A stretch of 64,000 bases of DNA from a marine gamma proteobacterium HTCC2148 (GTDB taxonomy: Bacteria > Pseudomonadota > Gammaproteobacteria > Pseudomonadales > Halieaceae): NCBI GenBank assembly GCA_000156295.1, contig DS999231.1, positions 31,451 through 95,450 on the forward strand, read 5' to 3'. Positions within the stretch are counted from its first letter, which is position 1; every line of letters starts with the position of its first letter. Positions 28,310 through 38,876 of the stretch are shown one piece after another. A program made the translations under genes and the position numbers. The notes under the pieces are model-generated. The model was not told where the DNA came from and made no database searches. It saw nothing but the letters and a program-made list of their open reading frames with translations.

Positions 28310-29287
28310 TTACCGCTGGACAATTCGCTCAAAAAACGCCCATACCAGTTCGGCAGCGTCGGCCTCATGGCTGGTCGCGCCGAGAATCCTAGGGGCTGAA
28401 TAGACTGGATTGGGAAAGGTGTGACCACCCCCCACGATTGAAATCAGTGTCACTGGCATTTTATCGGTTTCAGCCCATTCTAAAATTTCAATGGCAGTAC
28501 CGTCCTCAACATCTGTTTTTGGCCTGTTAACCCGTTCTCCAGCGCCAGCATACCCCGCCAATTTGGCCCAATAGTCGGCACTTGCCCGGGCCGATTGCAC
28601 GGCGCCCCGATTTTCACCAAAAACAACGACATCTCCGCCTGCATAGGGGTTGATGGCGTCTTCTGTGCCTGTCAGCAGCACTATGGGAACTGGTTCACCC
28701 GCGGGTTTGCATTCAGAGTTATTTTCCACCGGGAGATTCGCCATCAACACCGCCGCCCCGGCCAGAAGGTCTGGAGCTTCGTATGCCAGGCGGTAGACCA
28801 TATGACCACCGTTAGACATCCCCGCCACGAAAACCTGCTCTGGATCAATGTCGTACCGAGTTTCCATCTCAGCAATCAACCGGCGTACAAAACCGACATC
28901 ATCGATTTTATTCAGGTTTGCTGAATAGGTTGCCGCAGCTCTGCAATCATTCCAGTGCCGCTCAAAACCCGTTGGGTAAACGACCACAAAACCCTCTCGC
29001 TCAGCGAGAACGTCAAAACTGTAATAGGAACCCGCTCGGGCCATCGCGCCATCGGAACCCGAACCCCTGAGAAAAATAAGAAGCGGCGCTTGCTGGCCAA
29101 GCGACGCGGGGGTATAGGACAACCACTGTCGCTGCTGTCCATCGTGCTGTAAAACGCCGTTTTCGACGACACCTGGAAGTTCGGGCGGCGCGATCTCATC
29201 CCAACTTAGATACCAGTACCGTGCAAATGCTGCAGTGGCGGCAATGACCACTGCGATAACAAGCAGTATCTTGAGCGCAAGTTTCAT
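28310..29287 (-). CDS. Secreted PHB-depolymerase/LpqC-type esterase
   Basis: 325 residues with an N-terminal membrane anchor or signal (residues 1-23) and an alpha/beta-hydrolase fold. The nucleophile elbow is GMSNGG (Ser about residue 168). The acid is probably in GTEDAINPY, and the His is in GGGHTFPN, the usual triad order for LpqC and polyhydroxybutyrate depolymerase relatives. It probably cleaves short-chain or feruloyl-type esters outside the cytoplasm; the substrate cannot be read from sequence. Confidence 0.8.
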   Translation of the reverse strand: MKLALKILLVIAVVIAATAAFARYWYLSWDEIAPPELPGVVENGVLQHDGQQRQWLSYTPASLGQQAPLLIFLRGSGSDGAMARAGSYYSFDVLAEREGFVVVYPTGFERHWNDCRAAATYSANLNKIDDVGFVRRLIAEMETRYDIDPEQVFVAGMSNGGHMVYRLAYEAPDLLAGAAVLMANLPVENNSECKPAGEPVPIVLLTGTEDAINPYAGGDVVVFGENRGAVQSARASADYWAKLAGYAGAGERVNRPKTDVEDGTAIEILEWAETDKMPVTLISIVGGGHTFPNPVYSAPRILGATSHEADAAELVWAFFERIVQR

Positions 29288-29294
29288 GGACTAA

Positions 29295-30515
29295 TTACAG
29301 GAGATCGCGCCCCTTGTTGGCGGCAATGCGCATGCGCAGAGCATTCAATTTGATAAAGCCCTCTGCATCAGCCTGATTATAGGCGCCTTCGTCATCCTCG
29401 AAAGTCGCGATGCTTTCATCGAAAAGGCTGTCTTCAGATTGACGGCCCGCAACAATGACGTTGCCCTTGTAAAGACGCAGCTTAACCACGCCATTGACCA
29501 CTTGCTGCGACTCATCGATTGCGGCCTGCAGCATTTTGCGCTCCGGGCTCCACCAGTAGCCGTTGTAAATTATTTTGGCGTAACGCGGCATTAATTCGTC
29601 TTTGAGGTGAGTCACCTCACGATCCAGGGTGAGCGACTCTATAGCGCGGTGTGCCTTAAGCATAATAGTGCCCCCGGGGGTTTCATAGCAGCCGCGAGAC
29701 TTCATACCCACGTAACGGTTCTCGACGATGTCGTCACGACCGATGCCATTGGCGCCACCGATTTTATTCAGCGTCTCAAGCACCGTCGCCGGGCTCATGG
29801 TCTCGCCATTAATAGCAACAATATCGCCCTTCTCGTAAGTCAGCTCAATGTAGGTTGCTTCATCTGGCGCTGCCTCGGGGCTGACACTCCAGCGCCACAT
29901 GTCTTCTTCAGGCTCCGCCCAGGGGTCTTCCAACAGATCGCCTTCGTAAGAAATATGCAGCAGATTCGCGTCCATCGAGTAAGGAGACTTTTTCTTGGCG
30001 TTGGCGAAATCGACAGGAATATCGTGCTCGGCGCAATAGTTCATCAATGATTCTCGGGAGCCAAGGTCCCATTCGCGCCAGGGTGCAATAACCTGAATAC
30101 CGGGCTTGAGCGCGTAGGCGCCCAGCTCGAAACGGACCTGGTCATTGCCCTTACCAGTGGCGCCGTGAGAAATAGCGCTAGCGCCGGTTTCATTGGCAAT
30201 TTCAATCAGTCGCTTGGCGATCAGCGGGCGGGCAATTGAGGTACCCAGCAAGTACTCGCCCTCATAAACGGTGTTGGCACGGAACATAGGGAATACGAAG
30301 TCGCGCACAAACTCCTCACGCAGGTCGTCAATGTAAATTTCCTTAATGCCCATGGCTTCTGCTTTGGCGCGGGCTGGCTCTACTTCTTCACCCTGGCCGA
30401 TATCCGCAGTAAATGTAACCACCTCGCAGTTGTAGGTGTCCTGCAGCCAGCGCACGATGACCGAGGTATCGAGGCCACCGGAATAAGCCAATACGACCTT
30501 GTTTACGTCTGACAT
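29295..30515 (-). CDS. argG: Argininosuccinate synthase
   Basis: Joins citrulline and aspartate using ATP in arginine synthesis. The N-terminal ATP pyrophosphatase motif AYSGGLDTS is at about residues 10-18, and [15 protein letters not shown] (about 114-128) and the citrulline-binding segments follow. 406 residues is normal for the type found in most bacteria. It is transcribed divergently from pyrC across a 221-bp gap. Confidence 0.97.
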   Translation of the reverse strand: MSDVNKVVLAYSGGLDTSVIVRWLQDTYNCEVVTFTADIGQGEEVEPARAKAEAMGIKEIYIDDLREEFVRDFVFPMFRANTVYEGEYLLGTSIARPLIAKRLIEIANETGASAISHGATGKGNDQVRFELGAYALKPGIQVIAPWREWDLGSRESLMNYCAEHDIPVDFANAKKKSPYSMDANLLHISYEGDLLEDPWAEPEEDMWRWSVSPEAAPDEATYIELTYEKGDIVAINGETMSPATVLETLNKIGGANGIGRDDIVENRYVGMKSRGCYETPGGTIMLKAHRAIESLTLDREVTHLKDELMPRYAKIIYNGYWWSPERKMLQAAIDESQQVVNGVVKLRLYKGNVIVAGRQSEDSLFDESIATFEDDEGAYNQADAEGFIKLNALRMRIAANKGRDLL

Positions 30516-30736
30516 GTTTCGCTCCGTTCAATCCTGCTTAAAAAGGTCGGCCATTCTACTGGAAGCGAGAGCGGAATTCATCGGTTCCTATCGATGCTGT
30601 TGCGGGTTTCTTGCCTTACTGGCTCGCTACCGGGGCATTAAGATAGCCATTATTTAATCCCACAGCTCCCAGAGACCTGACCCAGCTGCACTTTTACGGT
30701 AGCATTCGCACTTCTGTACCCTGTAACAGGCTCCAC

Positions 30737-31771
30737 GTGAACGAACTAACGATCACCCGCCCCGACGACTGGCACGTCCATCTGCGCGATGGCGCGGCCC
30801 TAGAACAAACCTGTGCTGACATGGCTCGCTACTTTGGTCGTGTCATCGTAATGCCAAATCTGACACCCCCGGCAACCAGCGTGGCCCAGGCATTGACCTA
30901 CCGCGACCGGATTACGGCAGCCATGAGCAATGCGCCCCGGCAGTTTGAGCCGCTAATGGTGCTTTACCTCACTGACCAGACCGATGCCGCTGAAATCAAC
31001 CTGGCCGCAGCGTCTGACTTCGTGCATGGCGTGAAACTTTACCCAGCAGGCGCAACCACCAACTCTGATGCAGGTGTAGCCGAGCTGGACGGTCTGTTTC
31101 CGGTGCTTGCGGCTATGGAAGAGGCAGATTTACCGCTACTGGTTCACGGCGAAGTCACCGATCACCACATTGATATTTTCGATCGGGAAAAAGTATTTAT
31201 CGACCGCCACCTCGAACCCATTGCAAAGCGCTTTCCTGGATTACGCATTGTGTTTGAACACATCACTACCCGCGATGCGGTGCAGTTTGTGCGTGAGGCA
31301 GGAAACAATGTAGCGGCAACTATAACCGCACACCACCTGATGTTTAACCGCAATGATATGCTGGTGGGTGGAATCCGCCCGCATTACTACTGCTTACCCA
31401 TACTGAAGCGCAATGTGCACCAAAATGAACTAATGGAAGCAGCGAGCTCAGGCAATCCGAAATTTTTCCTGGGCACCGACTCAGCACCCCATACGCGCCA
31501 AAGCAAGGAATCCGACTGTGGCTGTGCGGGGGTTTATACCGCCCACGCCGCCATTGAGTTTTACGCAGAAGTCTTCGATCAGCTGGGCGCACTGGACAAG
31601 CTGGAGGGGTTTGCCTCGCATTTTGGTGCCGATTTCTATCGCCTGCCGCGCAATAGCGATACTGTCACTCTGCGGAAAGAAGAGTGGCAAGTGCCGGCAC
31701 AACTACCGCTGGGGGAAGACACGCTGACCCCCCTCGCTGCAGGTGAAACTATCGCCTGGAAGGTTATTTAA
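30737..31771 (+). CDS. pyrC: Dihydroorotase
   Basis: Zinc amidohydrolase of pyrimidine synthesis. The metal motif DWHVHLRDG is at residues 11-19, the carbamylated lysine sits in [13 protein letters not shown], and the HGEVTD and EHITT histidines follow. 344 residues is the class II length. The start is GTG, with AGG 6 bases upstream. The ribonuclease T gene starts on the very next base after its stop. Confidence 0.97.
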   Translation: MNELTITRPDDWHVHLRDGAALEQTCADMARYFGRVIVMPNLTPPATSVAQALTYRDRITAAMSNAPRQFEPLMVLYLTDQTDAAEINLAAASDFVHGVKLYPAGATTNSDAGVAELDGLFPVLAAMEEADLPLLVHGEVTDHHIDIFDREKVFIDRHLEPIAKRFPGLRIVFEHITTRDAVQFVREAGNNVAATITAHHLMFNRNDMLVGGIRPHYYCLPILKRNVHQNELMEAASSGNPKFFLGTDSAPHTRQSKESDCGCAGVYTAHAAIEFYAEVFDQLGALDKLEGFASHFGADFYRLPRNSDTVTLRKEEWQVPAQLPLGEDTLTPLAAGETIAWKVI

Positions 31772-32416
31772 ATGGTCGATTCCATGGCCGATGGCCCCCA
31801 CAGAATCAGCGAACGGTTCCGCGGCTTTTTACCGGTCGTCATCGATATCGAGACAGGCGGCTTTAACGCCAGCACCGATGCTGTACTGGAAATTGCCGCA
31901 AGCCTGGTGCGAATGGACGAGGATGGCATGCTGGCTGTTCATCGCACCCTGGAATTTAATGTGAAACCCTTCGAGGGCGCCAACATTGAACAGTCGGCTT
32001 TGGACTTCACTGGCATCGACCCCTGGCACCCGTTCCGCGAAGCCGTGGACGAAGCCGATGCATTGGGTGAACTATTCAGAGCCATACGCAAAGAAATTCG
32101 CGAACAAGCTTGCAGTCGGGCCATACTCGTCGGGCACAACGCGCACTTTGATGCAGGCTTTGTTAACGCCGCAGTAGAGCGGTGCGATATTAAACGAAAC
32201 CCCTTTCACCCGTTCTCGTTCTTCGACACTGCAACGCTGTCTGGTCTGGCCTATGGTCAAACAGTGCTAGCCAAAGCTTGCGCAGAGGCTGGCATCGATT
32301 TCAATAACGAACACGCTCACTCAGCCGCATACGATGCTGAGCGAACCGCTGAATTATTTTGCGAGATCGTTAATCGTTGGAAGGAGTGCGGCGGCTGGAT
32401 GCCCAGTTTCGGTTAA
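31772..32416 (+). CDS. rnt: Ribonuclease T
   Basis: DEDDh 3'-5' exoribonuclease that trims tRNA and other stable RNA ends. Motif [11 protein letters not shown] has the catalytic Asp25 and Glu27, motif II is [11 protein letters not shown], and motif III is the [10 protein letters not shown] histidine/aspartate. 214 residues. It abuts pyrC without a gap and overlaps the convergent LON-domain gene by 4 bp. Confidence 0.95.
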   Translation: MVDSMADGPHRISERFRGFLPVVIDIETGGFNASTDAVLEIAASLVRMDEDGMLAVHRTLEFNVKPFEGANIEQSALDFTGIDPWHPFREAVDEADALGELFRAIRKEIREQACSRAILVGHNAHFDAGFVNAAVERCDIKRNPFHPFSFFDTATLSGLAYGQTVLAKACAEAGIDFNNEHAHSAAYDAERTAELFCEIVNRWKECGGWMPSFG

Positions 32417-33009
32417 TCCTCGCCGCTGATCTGGTTGAGAATCAAGTCCAACTCGCTCATCACCTCGTCGATAGCATCCAGGCCCAGCAACTCGTATTTC
32501 AAATACTCCTCCAAAGGTAACAGCTGTATCAAGGCCCAGGCGACGTTCCAGGCATCGCCATAGTCCAACTGCAGGCCCATCTGCTGCACGTGGGGATGGC
32601 TTTCAAGACTCTGCAGTACGTCCAGCATCGGCTGCCATTTGGCCTCCATAGACACCGAAGCAGGATTATCTCGATAAACCACCTCTCCCAGAACCAAGCC
32701 ATTGGATTGGGTTTCGGTTTCATAAAGATCGAAGCGCCCTTCTCCCTGGATAGTTATACCCAACAGGCCATTGGGCAGTTGATCCCAGTCGACGATGCGA
32801 GCCAGGGTGCCCCAGTCGCCTAACTCTGAGGACGCGCGTCCTCGCCCTGCCACTTCTGAACCGCGGCGAATCCACACAATACCGAAAGGATCTCCGGTCT
32901 TCATACTACTGCGGACCAGATCAATATAGCGCTGCTCAAATATTTGCAGGGGCACTTTCCCGTGGGGCAGTAACACTCCTGACAGCGGAAACAGGGAAAT
33001 AGTCGTCAT
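32413..33009 (-). CDS. LON N-terminal-domain protein
   Basis: 198-residue stand-alone LON substrate-binding (PUA-like) domain with no ATPase or protease part. The start [27 protein letters not shown] is the family signature. Function is unknown. It overlaps the YkgJ-type gene (ATGA) upstream, and they belong to a minus-strand operon with the RND exporter and mpl. Confidence 0.85.
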   Translation of the reverse strand: MTTISLFPLSGVLLPHGKVPLQIFEQRYIDLVRSSMKTGDPFGIVWIRRGSEVAGRGRASSELGDWGTLARIVDWDQLPNGLLGITIQGEGRFDLYETETQSNGLVLGEVVYRDNPASVSMEAKWQPMLDVLQSLESHPHVQQMGLQLDYGDAWNVAWALIQLLPLEEYLKYELLGLDAIDEVMSELDLILNQISGED

Positions 33010-33278
33010 TTAGCATCATCACTTTTTGGTTGGCTCAAAATTTCTAGCTCGTCAAGAATGCGCAAGGCCTGCTCGCGAGTTTCTGCGCAGATACTGGTCT
33101 CCGCCTTAAAAGCATCACACAAAGCTGGCCGTCGGGAATCACCAAAAAGACGACAGCTCATCTGCTCATCCAGGTGCACACAAGCAACACCCGCTGGCTT
33201 GCCATGGGGCATACCGTAAAAGCCCTGATGAATCGAGGGAGCGATGCAGCAAGCGCCGCACTGAGTTCGGCACTCCAC
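33006..33278 (-). CDS. YkgJ family cysteine-cluster protein
   Basis: 90 residues. An N-terminal C-x3-C-x2-CC cluster (C3, C7, C10, C11) and later cysteines in ACVHLD, CRLFGDSRRPALC form the putative Fe-S or zinc site of the YkgJ/DUF6125 group. It is coupled by overlap to the LON-domain gene and follows the RND gene after 8 bp. Confidence 0.82.
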   Translation of the reverse strand: MECRTQCGACCIAPSIHQGFYGMPHGKPAGVACVHLDEQMSCRLFGDSRRPALCDAFKAETSICAETREQALRILDELEILSQPKSDDAK

Positions 33279-33286
33279 GCTTGCGC

Positions 33287-35887
33287 TTACTCCTGCTCAG
33301 GGCCCAATGGCTTGAATAGGATGATCATCAGCGGCAGCAACAATAGCGCACCAAGCACAGCAGCCACCATCGCCAATACCGTTAACAACCCAAAGTAAAT
33401 GCTGGGATTGAAGTTGGAGAGTGTCAGCGTGCAAAAGCCAATCACCACGGTCAGAGTGGTGTAATACATCGCTCGACCGATGGAGCTATGGCAGCGATAC
33501 ATGGCGGCGCGGTAATTCCTGTCTATCTGGAACTCTCGCATATAACGATGCACATAATGGATACAGTCATCGACCCCGATACCCACCACAATGGCGGCAA
33601 TAGTAATTGTCATAATATCCAGCGGTATGCCCAGCAAACCCATCACTCCCAATACCAACGCTGCGGCTAGCACATTAGGCGCGAGCGCGATAAATGACAG
33701 GGACAGGGAGCGAAAAAGTATCAGGAACATCAATAGAATCGCTGAAAAAACCGCCCCCAGAGTTAGAATCTGCGAGCGAAAGAGACTCTGCAACACGTTG
33801 TTGTAGAGCACCAGCATGCCAGTGAACTGTATTTGTTCCTCGGCGAAACCCATTTGCGTAGTGAGATGATTGCGCAAGTCCGTCAAAAATTCATCGCGGC
33901 GCAAATTTTCACTGGTTTCCTTAACTCGCACTGTAACGCGGGCCTGTTCATTCTCCGGATAAAAATATGGGTCGACCATCATGCCCTTGATGTCGTCAGG
34001 CAGGCTCTTCTGCACCAGTGCCAACTCGACGCTGCCGATATCATCACCGAGAAGGTTCTTGACCACGGTGAACACCGTCGACAACGACAGCACCTTACCC
34101 GTTTCCGGCAGCGAATCTACGTAGTTATGAACCGCATCCAGTTCTCGCATGCCCTCCAGACTGAACCAGTAGCTGGGCTGGAAGTCTTCGCCGCCTGAAT
34201 CGGAAAAACTATCGAAGTCGTCGCTAAATTCGTCATCCCAGTCATCGCCAAGGTCTTCCTCTGAGCTGGCAAAATCATCTAACTCCTCGGCAAACGGATC
34301 ATCCACGTCCACCGGCGCGGCATCCTCTGCTGCCACCATCGGCGCCAGGCCCGGCAGCGGCTGATCCATATCGGGTGGGGATATGACAATGTCCAGCGGG
34401 ATAGTGCCGCCCAGCTTGGAGTCCAACAGTTCCATGCCCTGATAAATTTCAGTGGAGTGATGAAAATAATCGATAAACCGGTTCTCTACCTGCAGTCGAC
34501 TAACGCCGAGGATGATCAGCAATGAGACTGCGCCGGTCACTCCCAGAATTGCCGCACCGCGCTTATCGGTGATTTTGGCAAACCAGGCGGTAAGGGTAGG
34601 GTCGGCACCCGTGTGATGGTGCGGCCGGCCCTCGGGCCAAACCAGCATCATGCAGGGCACCACGATAAAAGATAGCAACAGCGCGACGGATATCCCCACC
34701 GTCATCATCCAACCAAAATCGATCACCGGCTGAATACCGGAAACCACCAGCGAAACAAACGCCACAATAGTTGTAATACCAGTGTAAAAACACGGTACCG
34801 CCATCAGCTGTACTGTGCGTAATACGCGCTCATACAAGTCACCATCGGGCTGCTCCGCGTGCAGTTCCCGGTAACGCACCACCAGGTGAATACAGATTGC
34901 CAGAGTGATGATTAGCAACACCGCAACAAAGTTGGAGGAAATCACAGTCATACGCCAGTCCAGCGCACCCAGTAAACCCAGCATGACCACCACCGTAGAA
35001 CTGCAGGTCACCAGCGGTATCGCCACCCAACGTACGCGGCGGAAAATAATTGCCAACACCACCAGCATAATGCCAAGGATGGCGCCACCAAAGGTCACCA
35101 GGTCGCTGCGTACAAAGCTCACCATATCGGCGGCGATCATGGGAACTCCTCCCACGAAAAGCCGTGCATATTGGCTGTAATTTGCTGCAACTTCGCGAAC
35201 CGCTTCAACCAGATTGCTCTGCGCCTCGAGTGTCATTGCTGTGTGAGCTTTAAACGCCTGCTCCGTGCTGGCCAGTTCTTTTGCTTCTTCGCCGCTCAGC
35301 CCCTGCTCGTCGCGCTTGATACGCAGAGCCTCGCGGCCTGCAAGCAGATCAAAATAACGTTCGTCTCGCTGTAAATTTATCTGCACTGCAGTGACATCGC
35401 CATCGCGACTGGCAAGTAGGTCAGCGTAAATCGGGCTGGTGGTCAGCTCGGTAAATACCAGTTCTCGGTCAATATCCGCCTGCTTCAGGCTGGGGAGTGG
35501 TTCAGAAGAGGTAATATCTGAAAGCCCAACCCTGGGGCTCTCTAACAGCGGCACATCCCACACCGTCACCACCGATGACACACCTTCAAGCTGGCGCAGC
35601 TCATCTGCCATGGCTTTGAGCGGCAGCAAGGACGCATCAGCCAGCAATGGCCCGCCAGACTGCCAGGTGATCAGTAAAAAGTCCTCTGATGAAAAACGGC
35701 CGCTGACCTCTCGATAAATTTCAAGAGACGGATCGCCCTGAAGCATCAAGGAATCCGCCGAGGCATCGAGTTTTATCTTGGGTATCTGGGTCGCAAAGCC
35801 AGCCACCAGCAGGGCAACCATGAACAGCGAAAGCCATGGGGCACGCAATACCAGTTGTTCATACAGTGAACTCAGGAACGGTCTCAC
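33287..35887 (-). CDS. RND/MMPL family exporter
   Basis: 866-residue inner-membrane protein with two repeats, each having one helix, a large periplasmic loop and a bundle of five or more helices. The halves start near residues 15-35 and 435-455. It fits the MMPL/HpnN-like single-component RND transporters that move lipids or hydrophobic compounds. The second periplasmic loop contains an insertion of about 42 residues, half of them Asp or Glu (about residues 524-565). Its start overlaps the mpl stop (ATGA). Confidence 0.85.
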   Translation of the reverse strand: MRPFLSSLYEQLVLRAPWLSLFMVALLVAGFATQIPKIKLDASADSLMLQGDPSLEIYREVSGRFSSEDFLLITWQSGGPLLADASLLPLKAMADELRQLEGVSSVVTVWDVPLLESPRVGLSDITSSEPLPSLKQADIDRELVFTELTTSPIYADLLASRDGDVTAVQINLQRDERYFDLLAGREALRIKRDEQGLSGEEAKELASTEQAFKAHTAMTLEAQSNLVEAVREVAANYSQYARLFVGGVPMIAADMVSFVRSDLVTFGGAILGIMLVVLAIIFRRVRWVAIPLVTCSSTVVVMLGLLGALDWRMTVISSNFVAVLLIITLAICIHLVVRYRELHAEQPDGDLYERVLRTVQLMAVPCFYTGITTIVAFVSLVVSGIQPVIDFGWMMTVGISVALLLSFIVVPCMMLVWPEGRPHHHTGADPTLTAWFAKITDKRGAAILGVTGAVSLLIILGVSRLQVENRFIDYFHHSTEIYQGMELLDSKLGGTIPLDIVISPPDMDQPLPGLAPMVAAEDAAPVDVDDPFAEELDDFASSEEDLGDDWDDEFSDDFDSFSDSGGEDFQPSYWFSLEGMRELDAVHNYVDSLPETGKVLSLSTVFTVVKNLLGDDIGSVELALVQKSLPDDIKGMMVDPYFYPENEQARVTVRVKETSENLRRDEFLTDLRNHLTTQMGFAEEQIQFTGMLVLYNNVLQSLFRSQILTLGAVFSAILLMFLILFRSLSLSFIALAPNVLAAALVLGVMGLLGIPLDIMTITIAAIVVGIGVDDCIHYVHRYMREFQIDRNYRAAMYRCHSSIGRAMYYTTLTVVIGFCTLTLSNFNPSIYFGLLTVLAMVAAVLGALLLLPLMIILFKPLGPEQE

Positions 35888-37251
35888 GCCATGACCTCCA
35901 TAGCTGCCAAAATTTTATCGTGAATGCCGCCGAAACTACCATTACTCATGATCACCACCTGGTCTCCCGTTTGCACTTCGCTGATGACTTCAGCCACCAG
36001 TTCATCAATATCGCTAGCAAGGGTCGCCACCGAACTCTTATCCACCACGTCCTGTAAGGACCAATCCATCCCCTCTGGCTGAAACCAGTAAACCCTATCG
36101 GCATCCCGGGTCGACTCAGCCAGCCGGGCCCTATGCTCACCCATTCGCATAGTATTGGATCGCGGTTCTATCAACGCGATCAACCGGCCACCCCCACCGC
36201 GCGCCCGCAGACCTTGCAACGTCGTCGCTATAGCAGTGGGATGATGCGCAAAATCATCGTAGACGGCTACACCCGCAACTTTACCCAGTAGCTCGAGACG
36301 TCGTTTCACGCCACGAAATTCCGCCAGCGCCTCAGCCGAAACCCGGGGTAGCACACCCACATGATGAGCAGCTGCCATTGCGGCGAGCGCGTTCTCAACA
36401 TTGTGAAGGCCACAGTGGGTCCAGCGCACCAGGACTGGATCACCCCCGCCAACGCTAACCTCGAAAACTGAGCCGTCGTTTTCTATCAGCTCAGCATTCC
36501 AGTGGCCCGCACCGGCGATAGAGGTTGCGCACATTTCGCTCCAACAACCCTGCGCCAGGGTCTCGTCGATGCTGGCAGTAGCGCGGGGGTACACGATCTT
36601 TCCGTCGGAAGGAACGGTACGCACAAGGTGATGAAATTGACGTTGAATTGCCGCTATATCGGGGAAAATATCCGCGTGGTCGAACTCCAGGTTATTGATC
36701 ACCAACGTACGAGGACGGTAATGGACAAACTTGGAACGCTTATCAAAAAACGCAGTGTCGTATTCGTCGGCCTCGACCACAAAAAAATCTGTGCTCCCGG
36801 TACGGGCAGAAAGACCAAAATCGGCAGGGACGCCACCAATCAAAAAACCCGGTGCCATGCCGGCATATTCCAGAATCCAGGCCAGCATGGAGCTGGTCGT
36901 GGTTTTGCCATGGGTACCGGAAGCCGCCAACACCCACTTACCTGCGAGCACATTCTCTGCCAGCCACTGTGGGCCCGATGTGTAGTTAAGCCCTGCGTTC
37001 AGCATATATTCTACTGCTGGATTACCCCGGGCCAGGGCATTGCCAACCACCACGCAGTCGGGAGCAGGTTGCAAGTGCTCGGCCTTGTAGCCTTCCATCA
37101 GGCTAATACCTGCTGATTCCAACTGGGTGCTCATCGGTGGATAAACATTGGCGTCGGAACCTGTCACTGTAAATCCTTGTTCCCGAGCCAACAGGGCAAT
37201 ACCACCCATGAAGGTGCCGCAGATTCCCAGGATATGAATATGGCCTTTCAA
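35884..37251 (-). CDS. mpl: UDP-MurNAc-tripeptide ligase (murein recycling)
   Basis: Mur-ligase family enzyme that attaches recycled L-Ala-gamma-D-Glu-meso-DAP to UDP-MurNAc. The N-terminal nucleotide fold HIHILGICGTFMGGIALLA is Mpl-specific. The ATP site GTHGKTTTSSML is at about residues 113-124, and the C-terminal domain contains YDDFAHHPTAI. 455 residues is typical. It starts the minus-strand operon mpl-RND-ykgJ-LON. Confidence 0.95.
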   Translation of the reverse strand: MKGHIHILGICGTFMGGIALLAREQGFTVTGSDANVYPPMSTQLESAGISLMEGYKAEHLQPAPDCVVVGNALARGNPAVEYMLNAGLNYTSGPQWLAENVLAGKWVLAASGTHGKTTTSSMLAWILEYAGMAPGFLIGGVPADFGLSARTGSTDFFVVEADEYDTAFFDKRSKFVHYRPRTLVINNLEFDHADIFPDIAAIQRQFHHLVRTVPSDGKIVYPRATASIDETLAQGCWSEMCATSIAGAGHWNAELIENDGSVFEVSVGGGDPVLVRWTHCGLHNVENALAAMAAAHHVGVLPRVSAEALAEFRGVKRRLELLGKVAGVAVYDDFAHHPTAIATTLQGLRARGGGGRLIALIEPRSNTMRMGEHRARLAESTRDADRVYWFQPEGMDWSLQDVVDKSSVATLASDIDELVAEVISEVQTGDQVVIMSNGSFGGIHDKILAAMEVMA

Positions 37252-37412
37252 AAAAGCTTCTCCTTTAACTAGCCGCCAATGGTATCACTTTGCCACTCGT
37301 GTTGACGCAATTGGGGCCAATACGTTCCATCTACGATGCGATATGCCGTATGATTGCGCCAACACAAACCCAGCCTGTGCGATGGCCGCACTCGCCAAAA
37401 GGGAAACCGCAA

Positions 37413-38675
37413 ATGCCAAAGAAGAATGCCTTCTATGCCCAGTCGGGTGGAGTCACATCTGTGATCAACGCCTCGGCCTGTGGCGTCATTGAAACAGCTC
37501 GCAAACACAAGTCAGAAATTGGCAAAGTCTATGCCGGGCGCAATGGCATTATCGGCGCTCTACGCGAGGAATTGATCGACACCAGCAAGGAGAGCCGCTC
37601 TGCTATCCACGGCTTGCTCACCACGCCCTCGGGGGCGTTTGGCTCCTGCAGGCATAAGATGAAGACTATTGAAGAGAATCGCGCCGAGTACGAGCGCCTG
37701 ATTGAAGTCTTCAAAGCCCATAACATCGGCTACTTTTTATACAATGGCGGTGGTGACTCTGCAGATACATGCCTCAAGGTGTCCCAGCTAAGCGAAGCTA
37801 TGGGCTACCCGCTGCAAGCTATTCACATACCTAAAACCATCGACAACGATTTGCCGCACACCGATAACTGTCCTGGCTTCGGCTCGGTGGCCAAGTACAT
37901 CGCCATTTCCACTCGAGAGGCGGCCCTGGATGTAGCGTCCATGTGCGAAAGCTCTACCAAGGTATTTATTCTCGAAGTCATGGGACGCCACGCCGGTTGG
38001 ATTGCGGCATCCGGCGGTCTTGCGGCTGAACAGGAGGGAGACGCGCCACACATTATTCTGTTCCCTGAAATTGCCTTTAATCGGGAAAAATTCCTGGCTA
38101 AGGTAAAACGCACCGTCAAGAAAAACGGGTACTGCGTTATTATCGCCTCGGAAGGCGCGCAATATAAGGATGGCAGCTTCCTTGCGGAATCAGGACTCAA
38201 GGATGCCTTTGGTCACAGTCAATTGGGCGGTCTTGCACCCAACCTGGCCCAAATGATAAAGGATGAGCATGGCTACAAGTACCATTGGGCCGTCGCCGAC
38301 TACCTGCAACGCGCGGCGCGCCATATTGCCTCCCAAACTGACCTGGACCAGGCCTATGCAGTCGGTGAAGCAGCTGTTGAAATGGCGCTAGAGGGAAAAA
38401 ACTCAGTCATGCCCTGTATCGTGCGCGGCAAAGGCAAACGCTACCGCTGGAGTATTGGCGAGGCTCCCCTGGATGAAGTGGCTAACGTAGAGAAGATGAT
38501 GCCGCGCAGTTTCATCACCCGGGATGGGTTTAACATCACACAAGCGGCGAGGGAGTACCTGGAGCCACTAATTCAGGGAGAGGCATACCCGGAGTATAAA
38601 AACGGCATGCCCAAGTACGTACGCCTGAAAAATCAGCTGGTGCCAAAAAAGCTCGCAAAAGGTTTTAAAGTCTAG
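37413..38675 (+). CDS. pfp: Pyrophosphate-dependent 6-phosphofructokinase
   Basis: Reversibly phosphorylates fructose 6-phosphate using pyrophosphate. The nucleotide/PPi site reads NGGGDSADT (residues 111-119), with Asp115 where ATP-using enzymes have Gly. PKTIDND (140-146) has Lys141 in place of the Gly of ATP-type enzymes. Both changes are the recognised marks of PPi use. The ATG at 37413 has a GGGAAA site upstream; 41 upstream in-frame residues are not family-like. Inorganic pyrophosphatase lies 200 bp downstream. Confidence 0.9.
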   Translation: MPKKNAFYAQSGGVTSVINASACGVIETARKHKSEIGKVYAGRNGIIGALREELIDTSKESRSAIHGLLTTPSGAFGSCRHKMKTIEENRAEYERLIEVFKAHNIGYFLYNGGGDSADTCLKVSQLSEAMGYPLQAIHIPKTIDNDLPHTDNCPGFGSVAKYIAISTREAALDVASMCESSTKVFILEVMGRHAGWIAASGGLAAEQEGDAPHIILFPEIAFNREKFLAKVKRTVKKNGYCVIIASEGAQYKDGSFLAESGLKDAFGHSQLGGLAPNLAQMIKDEHGYKYHWAVADYLQRAARHIASQTDLDQAYAVGEAAVEMALEGKNSVMPCIVRGKGKRYRWSIGEAPLDEVANVEKMMPRSFITRDGFNITQAAREYLEPLIQGEAYPEYKNGMPKYVRLKNQLVPKKLAKGFKV

Positions 38676-38876
38676 CTCTGCTCGCGTTCAACGCTTTTGT
38701 AATAGCTCGTCCGGAAGCGCTCACAACAGCTGCATCTGCGGCGTTACGGCGATAAGCAGGGCCGGTTTTTTGGGTTATCGATAGCGTGAAAAGTTCGACT
38801 TTGAGAGAGCGGATTTTGCCTATCAATCACTGTACAATGCGCGCCTCCATTCTGAGGCAACTACTAAGGAACTAGC

